Shown in pieces: positions 11,894-25,500 of a DNA stretch of 64,000 bases. The notes beneath the pieces are model-generated. The model searched no databases. It saw only the letters and a program-made list of their open reading frames with translations, and had not been told where the DNA came from. The DNA is taken from assembly GCA_016808115.1 (NCBI GenBank), contig JAEQBH010005416.1:62001-126000 (forward strand), written 5' to 3'. Position 1 is the first letter of the stretch; each line of letters starts with the position of its first letter. This DNA comes from Tetrastigma voinierianum. Lineage: Eukaryota; Streptophyta; Magnoliopsida; Vitales; Vitaceae. The translations under genes were made by a program, and so were the position numbers.

Positions 11894-12423
11894 ATACATA
11901 TATACATAATCTTTATGCACCTTCTTAGGTTGCAACAGTTTAAATATCAGTTAGGTTTCTGTGTCAATTACTTTTTCTTTTAGAAGGCTTCTCTTGCCTA
12001 AAGAGTTTTTATGAGTCCAATTGAGGTCCAACATACCCAACTGAAGTTATAGTTTGACTAGTGAGAATCTGAGATTTTTAATTCTTCTAGGAAACGGTCA
12101 TCCACGATTGCATGGTTTTTCTCTTCTTTAGTCTATTACATGTTCCTAAATTTTCGTGTGAATTTTGGAATTCATAATTTTCACACAAACAATCAAGCTT
12201 TCTTTATCATTCTAACATCAAAAAAAATTATATTATCTGTTCTTTGTCAGGCCATCCAAAAACTTAGATGCACAGGGACCTGAAAAACTTAATTTCTGGA
12301 TTCCAGAATCTATCTTTTAGTGACTACTGACTACCAAAATCTTGATTTCAACCCTAGCATTTGGCTTCCATCTTTGAAAACCTTACAAGTATTACCTTCC
12401 TCTTTGTAAAACCATGATATTAT

Positions 12424-12730
12424 ATTAAATCCAAATTACACCAAGCTTGAGCTTTTAGGAGGGGTTGGTCAGCTTAATATGGTATTAGAGCAGTTTGGCA
12501 AGGAATCACAGGTTCAAACCCTTTCTTTGCAAATTTGAATATTTGATCTGCACTGTTTGATTTGAAAATCCATAATGGACTCGACTCTCCACATGTGTAG
12601 TATGGGGCCGCATGCACACATAGGGAGGGGTGTGGCTCATGATATTCAGATTAAATCTAAATTCTACAAGCTTGGGATTTTGGGAGGTTGATGGTTGCAC
12701 ACCTAGATAATGGCCTAGCTCATTAAGCAA
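12424..12730 (+). repeat. Imperfect direct repeat with B-box-like interior
   Basis: The sequence ATTAAATCCAAATTACACC (12424) is echoed by ATTAAATCTAAATTCTACAA (12651), each followed by a G-rich GGAGG(GG)TTG tract. Between them lies TATGGTATTAGAGCAG and a CAGGTTCAAACCC word resembling a Pol III B box. It may be a SINE-like repeat unit or two partial copies; the assignment is weak. Confidence 0.4.
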
Positions 12731-13381
12731 TTAAAAAAATTAAAATTTTCATTCAAAGTTTTCAATATCCCCAGCTGAACCATTGAATGGGTTCAAGCTG
12801 ATCAGTGTTTAACCAAAATTTTAAATAGGTTATTCCTAGTTTTAGAAATAGAACATATTTGAAAGAGGAACTCACTAACATATTCTGTAGTACAAATAAA
12901 TTCTCATGGCTCAGCCAGTCACACATTATATGGACTTGCTAGGGGCTTCATATCAAATGCAAAATCAAGACTACTTAGACACTCACCTTTGAAAGATTCA
13001 TGAGCACCGCAGTTAAAAGGTATGAATTAGTTCAGTAAAATTACGATCAAAGAACCCAAGAAAAGAACACCGGAGAGTATAAACTACAAATTATCATTAT
13101 TACTTGACAAATGAAAAGCATTTCTAGTTTGTCTAACATTTTGAAGATTTGTGCTATTTTAATTAATAAATTCTAAAGCCTTAATATGTAGCGCTTTGCT
13201 TATAATTATTATCTTTATTTGTATAATTATTTTTAAAACAATCCCTAGAAAATAACTGAAAATAACTTCAAACAATTAAAATTTATTTTCAGAAAACACC
13301 TTGTTTCCAAAATAAACGACAAATTCATGACATGAATTAGACATACAATTAAGGAAAAAATCCTTCTTTAACTTATAAGAT

Positions 13382-13725
13382 CTAAACAAAATAAAAAAGG
13401 AATAAAACAAGCTTCAGTGCCAAAAGAAAAAACAAGCTATGCAGTTTATGAATGTCACAAAAAAATATATAGACTCCAAAATTCAAGGCGGGCCAAAATC
13501 TCCAAGAAAAGACACCATTTGGATTGCTTCTCCCTTGGATAAGTGATCCATAATACCATTTGCTAAGCAAGAAGTCCAAAAAAGAGAGAAATCCAAACCT
13601 CTGGCATACTTGCAGTTTAGTAAAATCCACATATCATACCTCCACAAGTATCTCCCCTTCTTGAATACCCATAAAATACAATTTTTTATCCTCCTTAAAT
13701 AGATTTGAAGACTTATAGCCACATC
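13382..13725 (-). other. Unidentified open stretch, possible mobile-element debris
   Basis: Two overlapping minus frames of 79 and 82 codons stay open. The translation has aromatic-rich segments such as DFLLSKWYYGSLIQG and LFWTSCLANGIMDHLSKGEA. I do not recognise the family. It lies in a long intron of the BASS4-like gene, where LINE and copia debris is common. Confidence 0.25.
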
Positions 13726-14400
13726 TAAAATAGATTAAAATTTCTACCTATGATGATAAATTTCCAAAACTTATATCCTAGAAAAATTTAACATTTCATT
13801 TACTAAGAAAAGTTAATAAAGAGGCTAAACCAGTTCTTACCTCGATGGTCAATCCTATGTCCACTTCTTGTCCTTGTGTATCACATTATTCCAAAGGTGT
13901 GAGGGACCTCTTTTTTTTCCTTTTTTGCTTGAGAAGCTCATTCCCAACTTGCAAAGCTTCACGTAAATGCATAGCAATAATCACCCATGATACCAAAATT
14001 TTTCATCTTGAAAATTAAGATATGCATATTATAACTACAGAGGTAAAATGAAGGTACACTTGCCCAAGATTAGAGGGATCAAAAAGTGACAACAAGACTC
14101 GAAGCGCTTGCTTAGTCTAACAGAAACACCAACTCCATCACTATAAAATTTGGAAGAAAATGGACCTAATATGTAATTAAACATTTAGCACAAATTTCTG
14201 TAGACTAAATCAAATCATTATTTATTGTAAAATGATCCCATCACAAATAAAACTATCAGGCAAGTAACCTATGTATAATCACATGCACACATATTATAAG
14301 GTAGAGACAGAGAGAGAACAAAGACACAATAATTTATATGCATACTATCACAAAAACAAATTAATTATCCATGTAATGTGCAATGGCATGTACATATATA

Positions 14401-14406
14401 CATACA

Positions 14407-14439
<33 letters not shown>

Positions 14440-14490
14440 GTGTGTGTGTGCATATATATCTATATATATTTATATTTATATATTTATATG
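14401..14490. repeat. CATA then TG/TA microsatellite
   Basis: A pure CATA run (14401-14436) passes into TGTGTG and then TATATAT-rich sequence. Short CATA runs also occur at 11765-11830 within the GGCACC array. Confidence 0.9.
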
Positions 14491-15673
14491 TATAACTCAA
14501 GTTCATTCAACATTTGGTAGTTGTTTTTTAATCCAATAATATTTATAATGAACTTAGAAACAGATATAAAGATGTATATGTGTTAGGGTAAGACCATACA
14601 TAAAGTAATGAATAAAAATACAAATCCATGGCATAATGAATATTATTTCCTTTGGCCTGTGAAGAGAAAATAACCTTTACTACTAATTAACAAAGTGAGG
14701 GAACATGCCATTTATATTTACAAGAGATGTTATGAAACAAAATTAGAGTCTAATTAGGATACTAAAGAGAAAAGGAAAATAAAAGATATTCCTAAATGAT
14801 TAGGAAACTAACTTCAATAGGCCTAACACAAAGCTCCATTCATTGAAGTTGTTTCATGCTTTTTTGAAAGAAAACTCTTGTACATGAAAAGACTATTAAA
14901 AAACCAAGGAATTATAATTTAGCAAATATTCCTGCATGAGAAAGCATACTACCAAGCATCCAACAACCCAGCAAAGAACCATTTGTAAACTTGAGGAGAG
15001 AAGCAACTCCTAAAATTTGAACCAACACCTAGTACAGAGAGGAACTAAGAAGAACAAATAAATAGTGAGAATAACGACAGGCAAGATAAATAAATGAAAG
15101 ATGCCAGAAATTAGAGGCAACTTCTTTCATGTGTAGCTTATATTTGAATTTTCTTTTAGAACAGGAGGATCCAGAAAGCTAGTTGGAAAGGGAAATGAGA
15201 TCATAGGATTTGCACCCATGCTCATGAAATTGATATTGTAGAGTAATACATTTTGGATTGTAGACCAAGTACTTGAGTGGACACAATTCAGTAGGTCAAT
15301 TGAAGCTCATCATTAGATATTTCATATATATAGAAGTTCAACTAAATCTGATGTCCAAGTCAAGATGCATAGAGAATACACCAAATCTATAATAACTAAT
15401 AAGCACCAAAATCATAGCTTCGCAATAAACTAGTACGAGAAGATGTCAGAAAGGTATTTCAGAATAAAATCTCAAACCAGTGCTAATATTTTATGATAAC
15501 AAAAATGTTCCAATTCCTACTTACAGTCAAATTCCTAAGAGGTTAGGATATCTGTCATTGCAAGAGCAAGTGTGAATTCCCCAAATAAAATTTAGCAACA
15601 CAAGTCCTCGGTTAAATTTAAATCTAGCCAATGAAGAACCCTGATTTTGGGAAAAAGATAATAACCAACATGC

Positions 15674-18600
15674 CTGAGTCAGTGCCACACCACTTGATAA
15701 TGTTGTTGGCATACAGCAAAATATAGCCAGTCCTGTAGAAGCCAGAAACAAGTCTTAAACAGTTTGCAAATAAGCAGGAGAGAACAGAATAGTGCCACCA
15801 GCACAATATCAGGATCATGTGCTCACTCAAGGCAAAGTCAGTGTTTTATCTGAAGTCAGTGTTTTATCTGTGGTCAGTGTTAATCAAAAGCAAACACAAA
15901 CCATTATCTGCACTCAAGTAGCTTTTTTCCCATGCTGTGTCCATGAAAAGCAACAGATGGTATGTTCTATGAATGTGGAAAAAGGCCAATTTGGGACAAA
16001 AAGATGGCATCCAAATTATGTTTGTTTCAAAGGAAACCATCAGGAATGATATGCAATGCTGGCAGTAAAAAGGGTAAGGGGGCAGAAATCTCACAACTCT
16101 CAGAGAAATCACAAGTGCTGAGAGCTTCCAACACTCCTTTTTACTTCTGTGAAACATACCTTCATTTTCTTTGGAAAATGAGAGCTATCCATCAAAAAAA
16201 TTTCTTCAAAACAGAGCTTGAAAATGAACTTTGATGCAAAATAGATGCAAACACTTCAATGTTTTATAGGAAGCAAACTAACTTATTAGTTATTCTATTA
16301 TCATTTTGAAATTATTTCCTGAACAGTAAAATTCTTGGACATTATTATCCTCGCAATAGACTCTTCAAGAAAAAATATACTAGTTGCCATACCAGTGACA
16401 AATTCTTGAGGTTGGAGCTGCAACTGCAAGATAAATCTTGAAAAGAAGGGGGTAAGTAATAGAATAGATCCCTGCAATGACAGAAATCATTGGTTAACAG
16501 TGTAAACGCCTTTTTATTGAAAAAAATTAAACTTATGATTAAAAGAAAGGTAATAAGTACAAGGATGAGCAATCCTTCTCAAAAAGAAAGCAGGACATAG
16601 CCAAAAAAAAACTAAAACCCAAAGGGCTACTTCATCAGTAGAAAACATTGGTCCAATAATGTCATGTGGGGATGTCACCCCACACAAACCCCTCCAACCT
16701 CGCCTCTTGACAACTGAATGACCTCAGTAAGACAACCTGACCTCCATAAAAGGAAGAGATCAAACGCCACCCACCGAGTAGAAAGCTGATGCATTTTCTT
16801 GAAAGTCTGTCAAGGTGAATGCCAAATCAATGAAGAAAGTTGTTTCTCTCATGCTATCCTTGCTGGACTCACTTCCATTATTTTTATTACCAGGCTATAA
16901 CTGGAAATGATTATAATGCCATTGTTCAATATCAGTAACTTAATTGATAGACAGGAGGAAGACAAACTCCTCCACCATCAAATGGATCTTTCTTGTTTCT
17001 TTCCTAAGATTGTAGGGTACGGAAACTTTTAAGCGATTCCTATACTCCAAAAGCAAAGTTAAACAATATATCATACACCATCCCAATATTTAAAAATCAA
17101 TTAAATGGGAAAAAGTGCAAGAAGAGCCAGAACCCTGTTTATAACTCCACATACTATTGACAACAGGAACAAGTATAGTTAGTACCAACGAAAGAAGTAG
17201 ATCCAAAGACAGGAGTACCCAAAAGTCGTTTTCAGTCCTGTCCAATCAATCTGATCCAGTTTCATTCTGTCCAAGTAATTTTGTTCGAAATTAGTCTGTA
17301 TTGAAGGTCGAGACCTTTGTTTGACTAGGGGTAGCACACAAGAAGGTAAACATCAACACATGCTATAGTTGAGAAGATCCTGCAAAACGCTTAGGCCTAA
17401 CGTTTGTTTGTTGCGTATGGAGAGGAGAAACAGTTGATTATTTTTTCTTACATTTGGAGTATGCCATTGCTTTTCAAGTAAGTTAAGTTGGATCGGCTTC
17501 CTCCCAGGAGTGTTTGCAATTTGATGATCATCTCCTATAAGGGATTGGGAAGCTCCATTAGAGAGAAGGTTTTCTGGCAAACCACTGATCTTGCACAGAA
17601 AATAAATGTTAATATTTTTTGAAAATAAGGCAAGGACTTCAAATGCTCTTCAGGATGCAATTCACTTCTTTGTCTCCTTTTGGGCCCCTTGAACCACAGA
17701 ATTTAAGGGCATTCTCCTTTATGTGTTCCAGTCTAACTGGCGCTCAATGTGTAGTTTGAACAGTGTGGGTCAGCAAGGAGGATGCTTGGATGGAAACACA
17801 AATATTAGAGCTATGAATTATTTTTTGAATATCCCCACATGATACTTTACTATTGAATAGATTTGCTTAGTACCTTGGAGGCTTCAAAATACTTTCCGAA
17901 TTAGCACATTGCATTTTGGGAGGATTCTCTGTCCTTCTTTTGTATTTTCTTATCATCAATATCGTCAATCTAACACATTTGATTGAAATGAAGAACAAAA
18001 GGTGAAGAATGAACCTACAAAATGCATAATTCCACATAAGAATTCAAGTTCATACTAGCCCAAAAATTCCTACTGGCCATGCCTCAGCAGCTGCACCAAT
18101 TTCTTCACTACGCAACATTAAACCTGTAACATGAGAAAATAAAATTTTAAAGGTTACAATGCAGAAAGATTGGCATTGTGAGTTAATATGATAGATAAAG
18201 AACGATTAATATCAGAATCTTACCAGAGATGATAAATATCCCAAATGTGCTTACTTTTGACAGAGAATATCTGTCAGCAAGACAACCAAGACTAGGATTT
18301 GCAAGACCGAATGCCACTCCACTGAGTAGAGCTGATGCACACAGTTTTGCACAGAAACAAAATAAATAATTAAACAAATAAAATGCAAACTAAAAATAAA
18401 AAACTACTTCCCAGTTAACAATGTTGTTTCTACAAATAAAGATAGCTTAACCTCAAACTTAACCTACTCTTGAAGACACAGGTTCCAGGGGGAAAATGCA
18501 GGTAAAGGTTAAACATCATTATTGGCTCCTCTTGGATGGGGACAGAGACAGGTTGTTGCTGGATTTTCTAACTTGGATGGGGTATAGATGATTTTTTTGG

Positions 18601-20345
18601 GGTTGCTGGGTTTTCCTGAGCTTTTTGGCTCCTCTTTTGGGCTGTTTCCATTTAGTACACTCTCAGTGTACTTTAGGCAGCTTTGCTGTATTTCCTAAAA
18701 GGAAAAAAAGGAAAGACATTTTACCTTTAATCAACCTAGCAAAACCTTGTCCCCAATAAATGAAGTAAGTTATACAAATCCAATTGCACCTTAAACTACA
18801 TCAAGATCAATATCAAGTTATCAACTATGGAATGACAATTACAAACTCAACCCTATTATTTTTACCCTCCCTTATCCCTTTGTAGAACCTTCAAGAAAAA
18901 CCATTTCATTTATCTAACTGTAGGAAAGGTAAAAAAATCCAAACCAAACATAGGAAAGGTAAAAAATTTAATCAAGCTAGTATCTTTTGTTTAGGTTAAG
19001 CTCAAACCATCCAAGCAAGATGTGATCCTAACCCATTAAAAGTTTTTTTCAATCCAATGCATTGAGATACATACTATCAATCATAAACTCATTTTACACT
19101 ACTCATGGTAATTCACCAGACTAGTTGCCTTCACACCTCTAAACAAAATGGCGTAGTTGAACAAAAGCCTTAGCATTCATTGGATGTACTCGCACCTTAT
19201 TGTCCAATATGCAGTTACCAAAATATTCCTAGGCCAATGATATTAACGTGGATGCCTACAAAGCAACCCTTCAAAGGTCAAGGCTACACAAACAATACAG
19301 CAAAGAAATAATGCAAGCACTAAGCCCATTATTATCAGAACATGAAACAAATACAATAACAAGAAAGTTCAAGATACACGGTATTAAAGTTTGAACCATC
19401 AAAGGAATCTTCCTACCTATAGGAAGAAAATTATCTGCCACAAAACTTAACAAAGGTTTTGCCCAACTCAAAGACTTTCCTGGGCTAGAAACTTGACTTC
19501 CATCATCTCCCTGGAAAAAAAAATAATCATAATAATAACCAAGTCATTCAAAAAAATATAATCACACCTGCAAATTTATGGGATAATGCAGCGATCGAAT
19601 AACCGATGGTTCTCCCTTTGTTTATTTCAATAGAGTATGTCCCCGAACAATTTTTTTCCAAAATGAATAAAAATTCTCTAACTTAGTTGCCATTTTTCAA
19701 TCAGTACATAATAACATAGATCTTATGAAGCTTACAACTTAATAAACCCTTTTAACAATACTATACAATTGATTCATATAAAACCAGGTGTTTACCCAAT
19801 CATGATACTGCTGTACTACTTCAGCCAATATCAGAAGACCGTGTTTAAATTCAGGGCACTACAAATTTAATCCATTTATTTCAGTTTAATGGCCTAGCAG
19901 GAAGCTTACATTTTCCTCTGAACATTATCTTTTATGGCTCATTTATCCCCTGGATTTGGAAACATAAAAAGACTAGAGCAATTCTACGACCAAAATTTAA
20001 TTTTTCCAGGAAAAGAACACTCCATCGCAACAAACATAGTCAACAAGCCAAACGAAGCCAAATATAGAAAAAATTTGAGAAGTTGAGCTAACTAAACGTA
20101 GAACACTAACATGCATTTTTTTTTTCAGCGAAAACAAGCAGGGGAAAAGCGAGAGGAACCTGAGCGGAATTTTGAGCAGCTGTGATGAGGAATGGCTTGG
20201 AGACAGGGCGTGGTTTCCGAAGAAGCAGTGAGCATTTATGGGAAGAAATACATAATCTGACGGTATTTGATGGAATGAGTGTAAGATGGCGGAGGGTTTT
20301 AGGGTGTGGAGGTCTGAGAATTAGGGAATGGAGAGTAGCAGCCAT
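15674..20345 (-). CDS. BASS4-like chloroplast sodium/metabolite cotransporter, exons 1-6
   Basis: Six exons join in phase to 594 nt (198 codons): 20160-20345, 19417-19510, 18224-18331, 18056-18123, 16393-16471 and 15674-15732. Five introns between and after them use GT donors; the one after exon 6 starts with GC (CAG|GCATG), a rare donor class. The start ATG at 20345 opens a Ser/Arg-rich, acid-poor stretch (MAATLHSLIL, then RKPRPVSKPF) typical of a plastid transit peptide. The mature part begins SWAKPLLSFVADNFLP and continues GVAFGLANPSLGCLADRYS, FGIFIISGLMLR, AWPVGIFGL, then GLAIFCCMPTTLSSGVALTQ. These are hallmark segments of the bile acid:sodium symporter (SBF) family, and the order fits Arabidopsis BASS4 (At3g56160). 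The family has about ten membrane helices in the plastid envelope; the BASS4 substrate is not known to me. The remaining exons lie at 6309-15597 and are damaged, so a full-length product is doubtful. Confidence 0.85.
16500..16790. other. Possible LINE-like debris in BASS4 intron
   Basis: An A-rich stretch followed by CCAAAGGGCTAC... and GGGGATGTCACCCC resembles the inverted 3' end of a plant LINE. There is no coding match. A similar 3'-end-like stretch, in plus orientation, is at 18500-18715 (GGGCTGTTTCCATTTAG...). Both calls rest on style rather than on motif proof. Confidence 0.3.
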
Positions 20346-20370
20346 GGGAGGAGAGGGGATGAAGGATTGA

Positions 20371-22222
20371 GGATGGGCGTTGATTCAGATGCCCCACCGC
20401 TGGCAGATGGTTTCTGTGTGTCCAAGCATTAGTCCAATATATCGTTTTCTTATTCAAATTTTACCTACTAGCCAATTCACAATTAGAAACATTTTGGTAG
20501 TTTTGGTAGTTGATCTACAAAAACGCATTTCACCTAAAAAAAATTAGATAAATTGGATTAAAAAGGGACAAATCCCAAAAACATTTATAAGAATTTATAA
20601 TAATGAGCTTTTGTAGAAGTAGCCTTGAAAATGTAACCCTTTCTAACAAATTTACCTATTAAAGTGTAAAGATAAATTTTTCACCTAATATCTAAATCCC
20701 TCGTGAACATTTTGACCATCTCTACATTATAACTATCTAATGTTGGGCAAATTTGTCTACATTACGAATTTTTATGAGACATTGGTTTGAAATTGACAAA
20801 TCCCAAAGTCGTTTACAAAACTAACTTATTTGAAAATAATTTAAAAAATGTCACATTTAGGATAAAACTACCTTGAATCCATTATATATATACCATTACC
20901 ATGTGGTAACTAAATCCCTCGAGTGATTACTAAATATATCATAATATGTCCATTACGTCTAACTCATATAACAGATCGCTTAACGTTTCAAAAAGGCAAG
21001 GCATAAGAAGCGAAGGGGTCTCGAGTTAAGAGTCTCATTGGGCCAATTTTCTACATCGTAACTAAAGTGTTTAGCTGTCAAAATCTTCCATAATATATTT
21101 CATCTCCATGTCCAACTTAATTTGTAGAGCATTCAAAATTTAAAAATACAGGACATTCAAGGAAGAGGTTCCAAGTTCGAGTCTCAATTGATACAATTTA
21201 CAATATCATAAAAAAGTGTTTAGTTGTAAAAAAATTAAATCCCAATTGTATTTTTTGTACTTTTTCTAAGATTTCAAATAAAGAAGTTAGTTTTATAATT
21301 TTTTTAAAATTTGTCCCTTTTAAATGGTATATATAAGAATTTAAAAAAAAAATATTTAACTTCATGAAATAATTATAAATTTTTATCTTTATGAGATTTT
21401 CTTTCATGGGTTCTTTTGATATTTTTTTTTCTTTTAATGCATCAAATGGTTGATGCTAACACTGTGATATGATGCACATATCCAACTGGTAATTAAAAAC
21501 ATCTCTAGAATTAATATTTTTTGTTACAAAATATAGGTACAATAATACAAACATACTATATTTGTAATGTAAGTATACTAATCTAATGATACATTAGGAC
21601 ATAACATAATTTATATAATTTTGACTTTTTTTAACAAATAATTGTAGCCTGTTACACTATATTCTTCTTATACTCAATCTCATATATTACATCTTTAATA
21701 TGCCAAATGTGATAAACCAACCTCGTCAAAGAAATGAAATATTATCATAAAATTCATAATATATTAAAATTAGCTTCTAATAAAAATCATTTAGTAATTT
21801 CAGTGCATCAATTTTGTTAATGCTAATGTGCTAGTGAAATTAATTAGATATCATTTAAGTATGAAAATATATCTATAAGACCATCATTGTACCATCTCGC
21901 ATCAATCACATAGAAAGTAGCCAATGATGAGTGGTTTCCGACTAAAATGGGCATAGGAAGGGGCCCAGGTTCAAATGTCAATGGGGACAAAATGGGGACA
22001 AAATTATGTACTTAAAAAAAAAAAAAAAAAAAGTAAATATATGCACCACTACAACCTTGAACCGAATAAACCACGTCGTTAGGGAAATGAAAACTGAAGA
22101 ACCATACATGTACAAATTCTAATAGAAAAACAAAACCAAGGCAATGTTGTAGTCCTAAATGGACAATATTGAGTGTCAAATGAGGCTATGTCAATTACAA
22201 TATTCAACTAGCTCTATTTTAT
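20371..22222. other. Intergenic DNA upstream of BASS4-like gene, with SINE-like pieces
   Basis: This stretch holds the presumed promoter side of the minus-strand BASS4-like gene, though I see no convincing TATA box. Three B-box-bearing repeats lie at about 20990-21080, 21120-21240 and 21925-22035. Each ends in or near AAGTGTTTAG(C/T)TGT or an A run. The rest is A+T-rich with no coding signal. Confidence 0.45.
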
Positions 22223-22281
22223 GAATTGGTATATATATGCCTTAAGTTGTATACTACTCCAAGGCATATATATACCAATTC
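22223..22281 (+). repeat. Perfect 21-bp inverted repeat with 17-nt loop
   Basis: GAATTGGTATATATATGCCTT at 22223-22243 is the exact reverse complement of 22261-22281. A transcript would fold into a 21-bp stem with a 17-nt loop. There is no gene nearby. Confidence 0.9.
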
Positions 22282-22542
22282 AATGAATTGCTAACTTCTA
22301 AACACTATATATGCTCACAATACAAAAACACCAATGTTATCATACCATAGGACATGATTTTAAAGTGTGTCAATAATATTAACCTTCTTAATAATCAATG
22401 GGCAGCAAGAAAGGCTAACACAAATTTAAACAAGAAAATAAGCATTTACCATCTATTTTATGTCGACGCTAATTATTACCCACCAATCGCCATGGCAAAT
22501 TGTAGCATGGTGCAGTCTTGATCCAAAGAAAACTCGAGGTAG

Positions 22543-22543
<1 letters not shown>

Positions 22544-22577
<34 letters not shown>
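22544..22577. repeat. GA microsatellite
   Basis: A GAGAGA run of about 34 bases is interrupted once by AAA. A shorter GA run lies at 36123-36138. Confidence 0.95.
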
Positions 22578-25500
22578 TTCAAAAGGAATGCCACAAGTAT
22601 ATGAAAGGGCTGATAGGGAAAGGACCTTATCATCATATTGATTGAGAAGAAGAGAAGGCCTTTGGATTCTAACTAACTTTTGTTGCCTTATCATCATATC
22701 GATTGAGAAGAAGATAATCCATTTCCCCATTATGATCATACAAGAACAAAGTTCATGACAGTTGATTTGCACCTTTGTTTTGTTTCCTCCTATAGTACTG
22801 CCAATGTTCTTCAGAGGTGACATTAGTTCTGCATGGAGAAAAAGAAACAAAGCATGGCAAAAAACAAATCCTATTTCTATGTTTTGGAGCAATTAGTTCA
22901 ATCCTGGAAAGACATTTTTATCATGTATGCATGATTCAGAGGTTGTCTGGATATCGATATTTCCCTCCTAGGTGGCACATTTCCTTTATTTGCCTACAGA
23001 ACAAAAAGGTATATGATGACTAATTTGATTCTCTCTTTCCTCCTGAGTAAATGAAAAGAACATGAAAAAAGCATGGACAATTTCAATTTGTATTGTTCTC
23101 TATTGGAAGTATAACTATGGGCATGTTTGTCTTATTTTTAAATTTGTCAATATAAAAACAAAAGAGAACAAAAACAGGAGAACATATTTTGTTCCCAGTT
23201 TTTTTTAGAAAACACAGAGAATACATAAAACACTAAATTCAAATATCAATGACAGTTTTCACAACAGGAACCAAACAAGCCCTATGTTACAATTACTAGA
23301 GAAAGAAGAACTAACCTATTTAAACATTTGATTGGATACTCCAGCTAAATTACACTAGAGTGGAAAAGAGAGAAAATTGTGCTCACTATACCAATCTTCT
23401 CACTTCAAGAAAGACCATAACTAAACTACTTGTGTATGAATACACTTTGCATTTGTTGTATGCAGAAGGCTACTTGTTGAGAAGTGCATATACAGGTTAA
23501 ACTGAACATTAGGTTGCTGGTGAGGGATGTTTACACGATGAAAATATGTTAACCTAGCTCTAGTCTTTCCCTATTAAGAAAGAAAAAATTAAAAAGAAAT
23601 CATCAACACAGATACCATGTAACAGCCAAAATCATAAATTGATTCCTAACTTAGTTCCAAAGGGTATAATGGTAAATACATTTTGCCAGTGTCTTCAGAG
23701 CAAACAGTTTTACTTGTTCCACAAAAACAAAAAAATGACACAACCACCCAACCCCAGCAGATATAAATATTTCAAATGAATTGCATCAGAATTCCATCCT
23801 TCAAACAAATCAGACATGGAATCTTAAATGTGCCAGGTACCATCTCTATGGTACAAGCCCACAAATGACAGATTTTGAGCATTATCTTCTTTTAGGAAAT
23901 CTAGGAATAGATGGATGAGAAAACTGTCCTTCAATCCCAACTACATATTATCTTGAAAATAATATATTATATTCCATAATTGGCACAGCCACATGTTAGC
24001 AACAATGTGCAAAAGAAAATCTTCTAATGTAAGAGGGCATTATGTTAGCTTTTTCTACCAAGTAAAAAAAAAGGAAGCAATGACTTGAATGGAACCATAA
24101 CAATTCCTGATATGTTGGGGCCAGCATTCAGGAAGCAGAGAATCAAAGGTCTCCCTGACCCTGCTAAGCACACTCTACAAGCTTTTGATTTATTTATTTT
24201 TTTAATAGGCATAATGGGATTAGGAAAATAAATATTTAGCTACCTTAAATTTGAAGGAAACCATGTCAAAAACAATGTAGCTTTTGATTATTAATTCAAC
24301 TTTTTATGATTTTCAAAGATGGCAGACAAGAGCAAGGCCAAGAGAAGATGAGGGAAAGAAATGAGAAACAGTGAGACAATAAGATAGAGGAAGAAAAGTA
24401 GCCAACCATAACCTTCTATAGTAATCATCCGAAGCCTACTTAACTAGGGTTGAGCCATCTATTTATCAACCTTCCAAAGCAGAGGAACAACCATAGCCTT
24501 AATCTGTCTATATATATAGAGCAACACAAATATTATTCTATTTAACTTGTCACTACATTTTATTCTCATCATTTTTTTTATATGAAGAGGAGCAAGATAG
24601 ATAAAAGAGCCAAAAAAGGCTAAACAAAGCGCAAAAGAAATATACATGTGCCCTCTAAAGGAAAAAAAAGGAAATCCCTTCCCTTATTAGTTGTGTTCAG
24701 TATTTCTCTCCTCATCGGCTTTGAGAGCAAGCCCATTTTTTAGCAAAGGTGTGAGAAACAGTTTTTATAAGCAGGTGTTAAGATTCCCAGCAAGCAGTTG
24801 ATCTGCCTATCAAAAACAGTAAGTTGTCATGCACCAAGCATGTGACAATCAAGCAAAGCATGAGGAAAATCCCATATCAAAAGGCAAAACCAACTTAATA
24901 TCTCTATCATGAAAAGCCATGAAACAAAAACCCCATATACTAAACTAAATATGTAAAACTATGAAAATTGGAAGTACTCCTAAAAAGGCAAGTCCCAGAA
25001 ACAGAGAGTAAGCTACATCCTCCTCAAAACCACTAAAATATTAATCCAAGCTACATGATAATTCAGGAAAAGAGCCAACTTCTCTTCTACAGAATCCCAT
25101 GCAGCAGTTAAAGAAAGGGCATGCAGATTCTGCTATCCCAATGTCAGCTATGGCCCCTAAAACAAAAAATCTTCTGAGGCTAATGTTTAGGCCAGAAGAG
25201 ATGGCATGCCATGTGAAGAACAAGATAGATAAGATGATTCTTTTTGCATTGCACTGTGATATTCATATTTTGATTCTTTTGGAGGCAGCCCTTTCACTCC
25301 TTTCTATGTTTTTTTTTTAATTTTTTTCTTTGGGGGTCTTCATTCCTCTTTATGCTTTTCCTTCACTTCTTCAAGGCCATGATTTCAGAACATCAACAGA
25401 TAGCTAATTTAACATTTCAGATATACCTTCCCAACAAACAGAGGCTAATGTTGACCAATAACTCCATCAGAAAAACAGGGACTTCAGATCTGTAGGGCTC

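Larger units (their letters stand above)
6309..15597 (-). pseudogene. Damaged 3' exons of BASS4-like transporter gene
   Basis: Five pieces continue the gene whose exons 1-6 lie at 15674-20345. They are ~15525-15597 (frames broken, residues like TLALAMT and NLLGI visible), ~12987-13060 (remnant ending in ESFK before a GTGAG donor), 7932-8017 (intact: VPWMQVSRSRSLLL, VKPAVFLVAIGMG), 6999-7084 (GGSKS, donor GTAATT) and 6309-6406 (MVAVV, ESGLLVL, then AAHLNQ, donor GTCCAC). Several show one- or two-base losses relative to the conserved family: the 6309-6406 piece has lost a T in two places and so changes frame twice. Splice dinucleotides are mostly kept. This pattern suggests recent loss of function, or local sequence error. 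The introns have collected LINE, TRIM and copia pieces. The exon at ~12987-13060 is the least certain. Confidence 0.7.

Noticed and set aside
14271..14495. 74-codon plus frame with Tyr-Ile-His repeats
   Set aside because: Translation of the CATA and TG/TA microsatellite.
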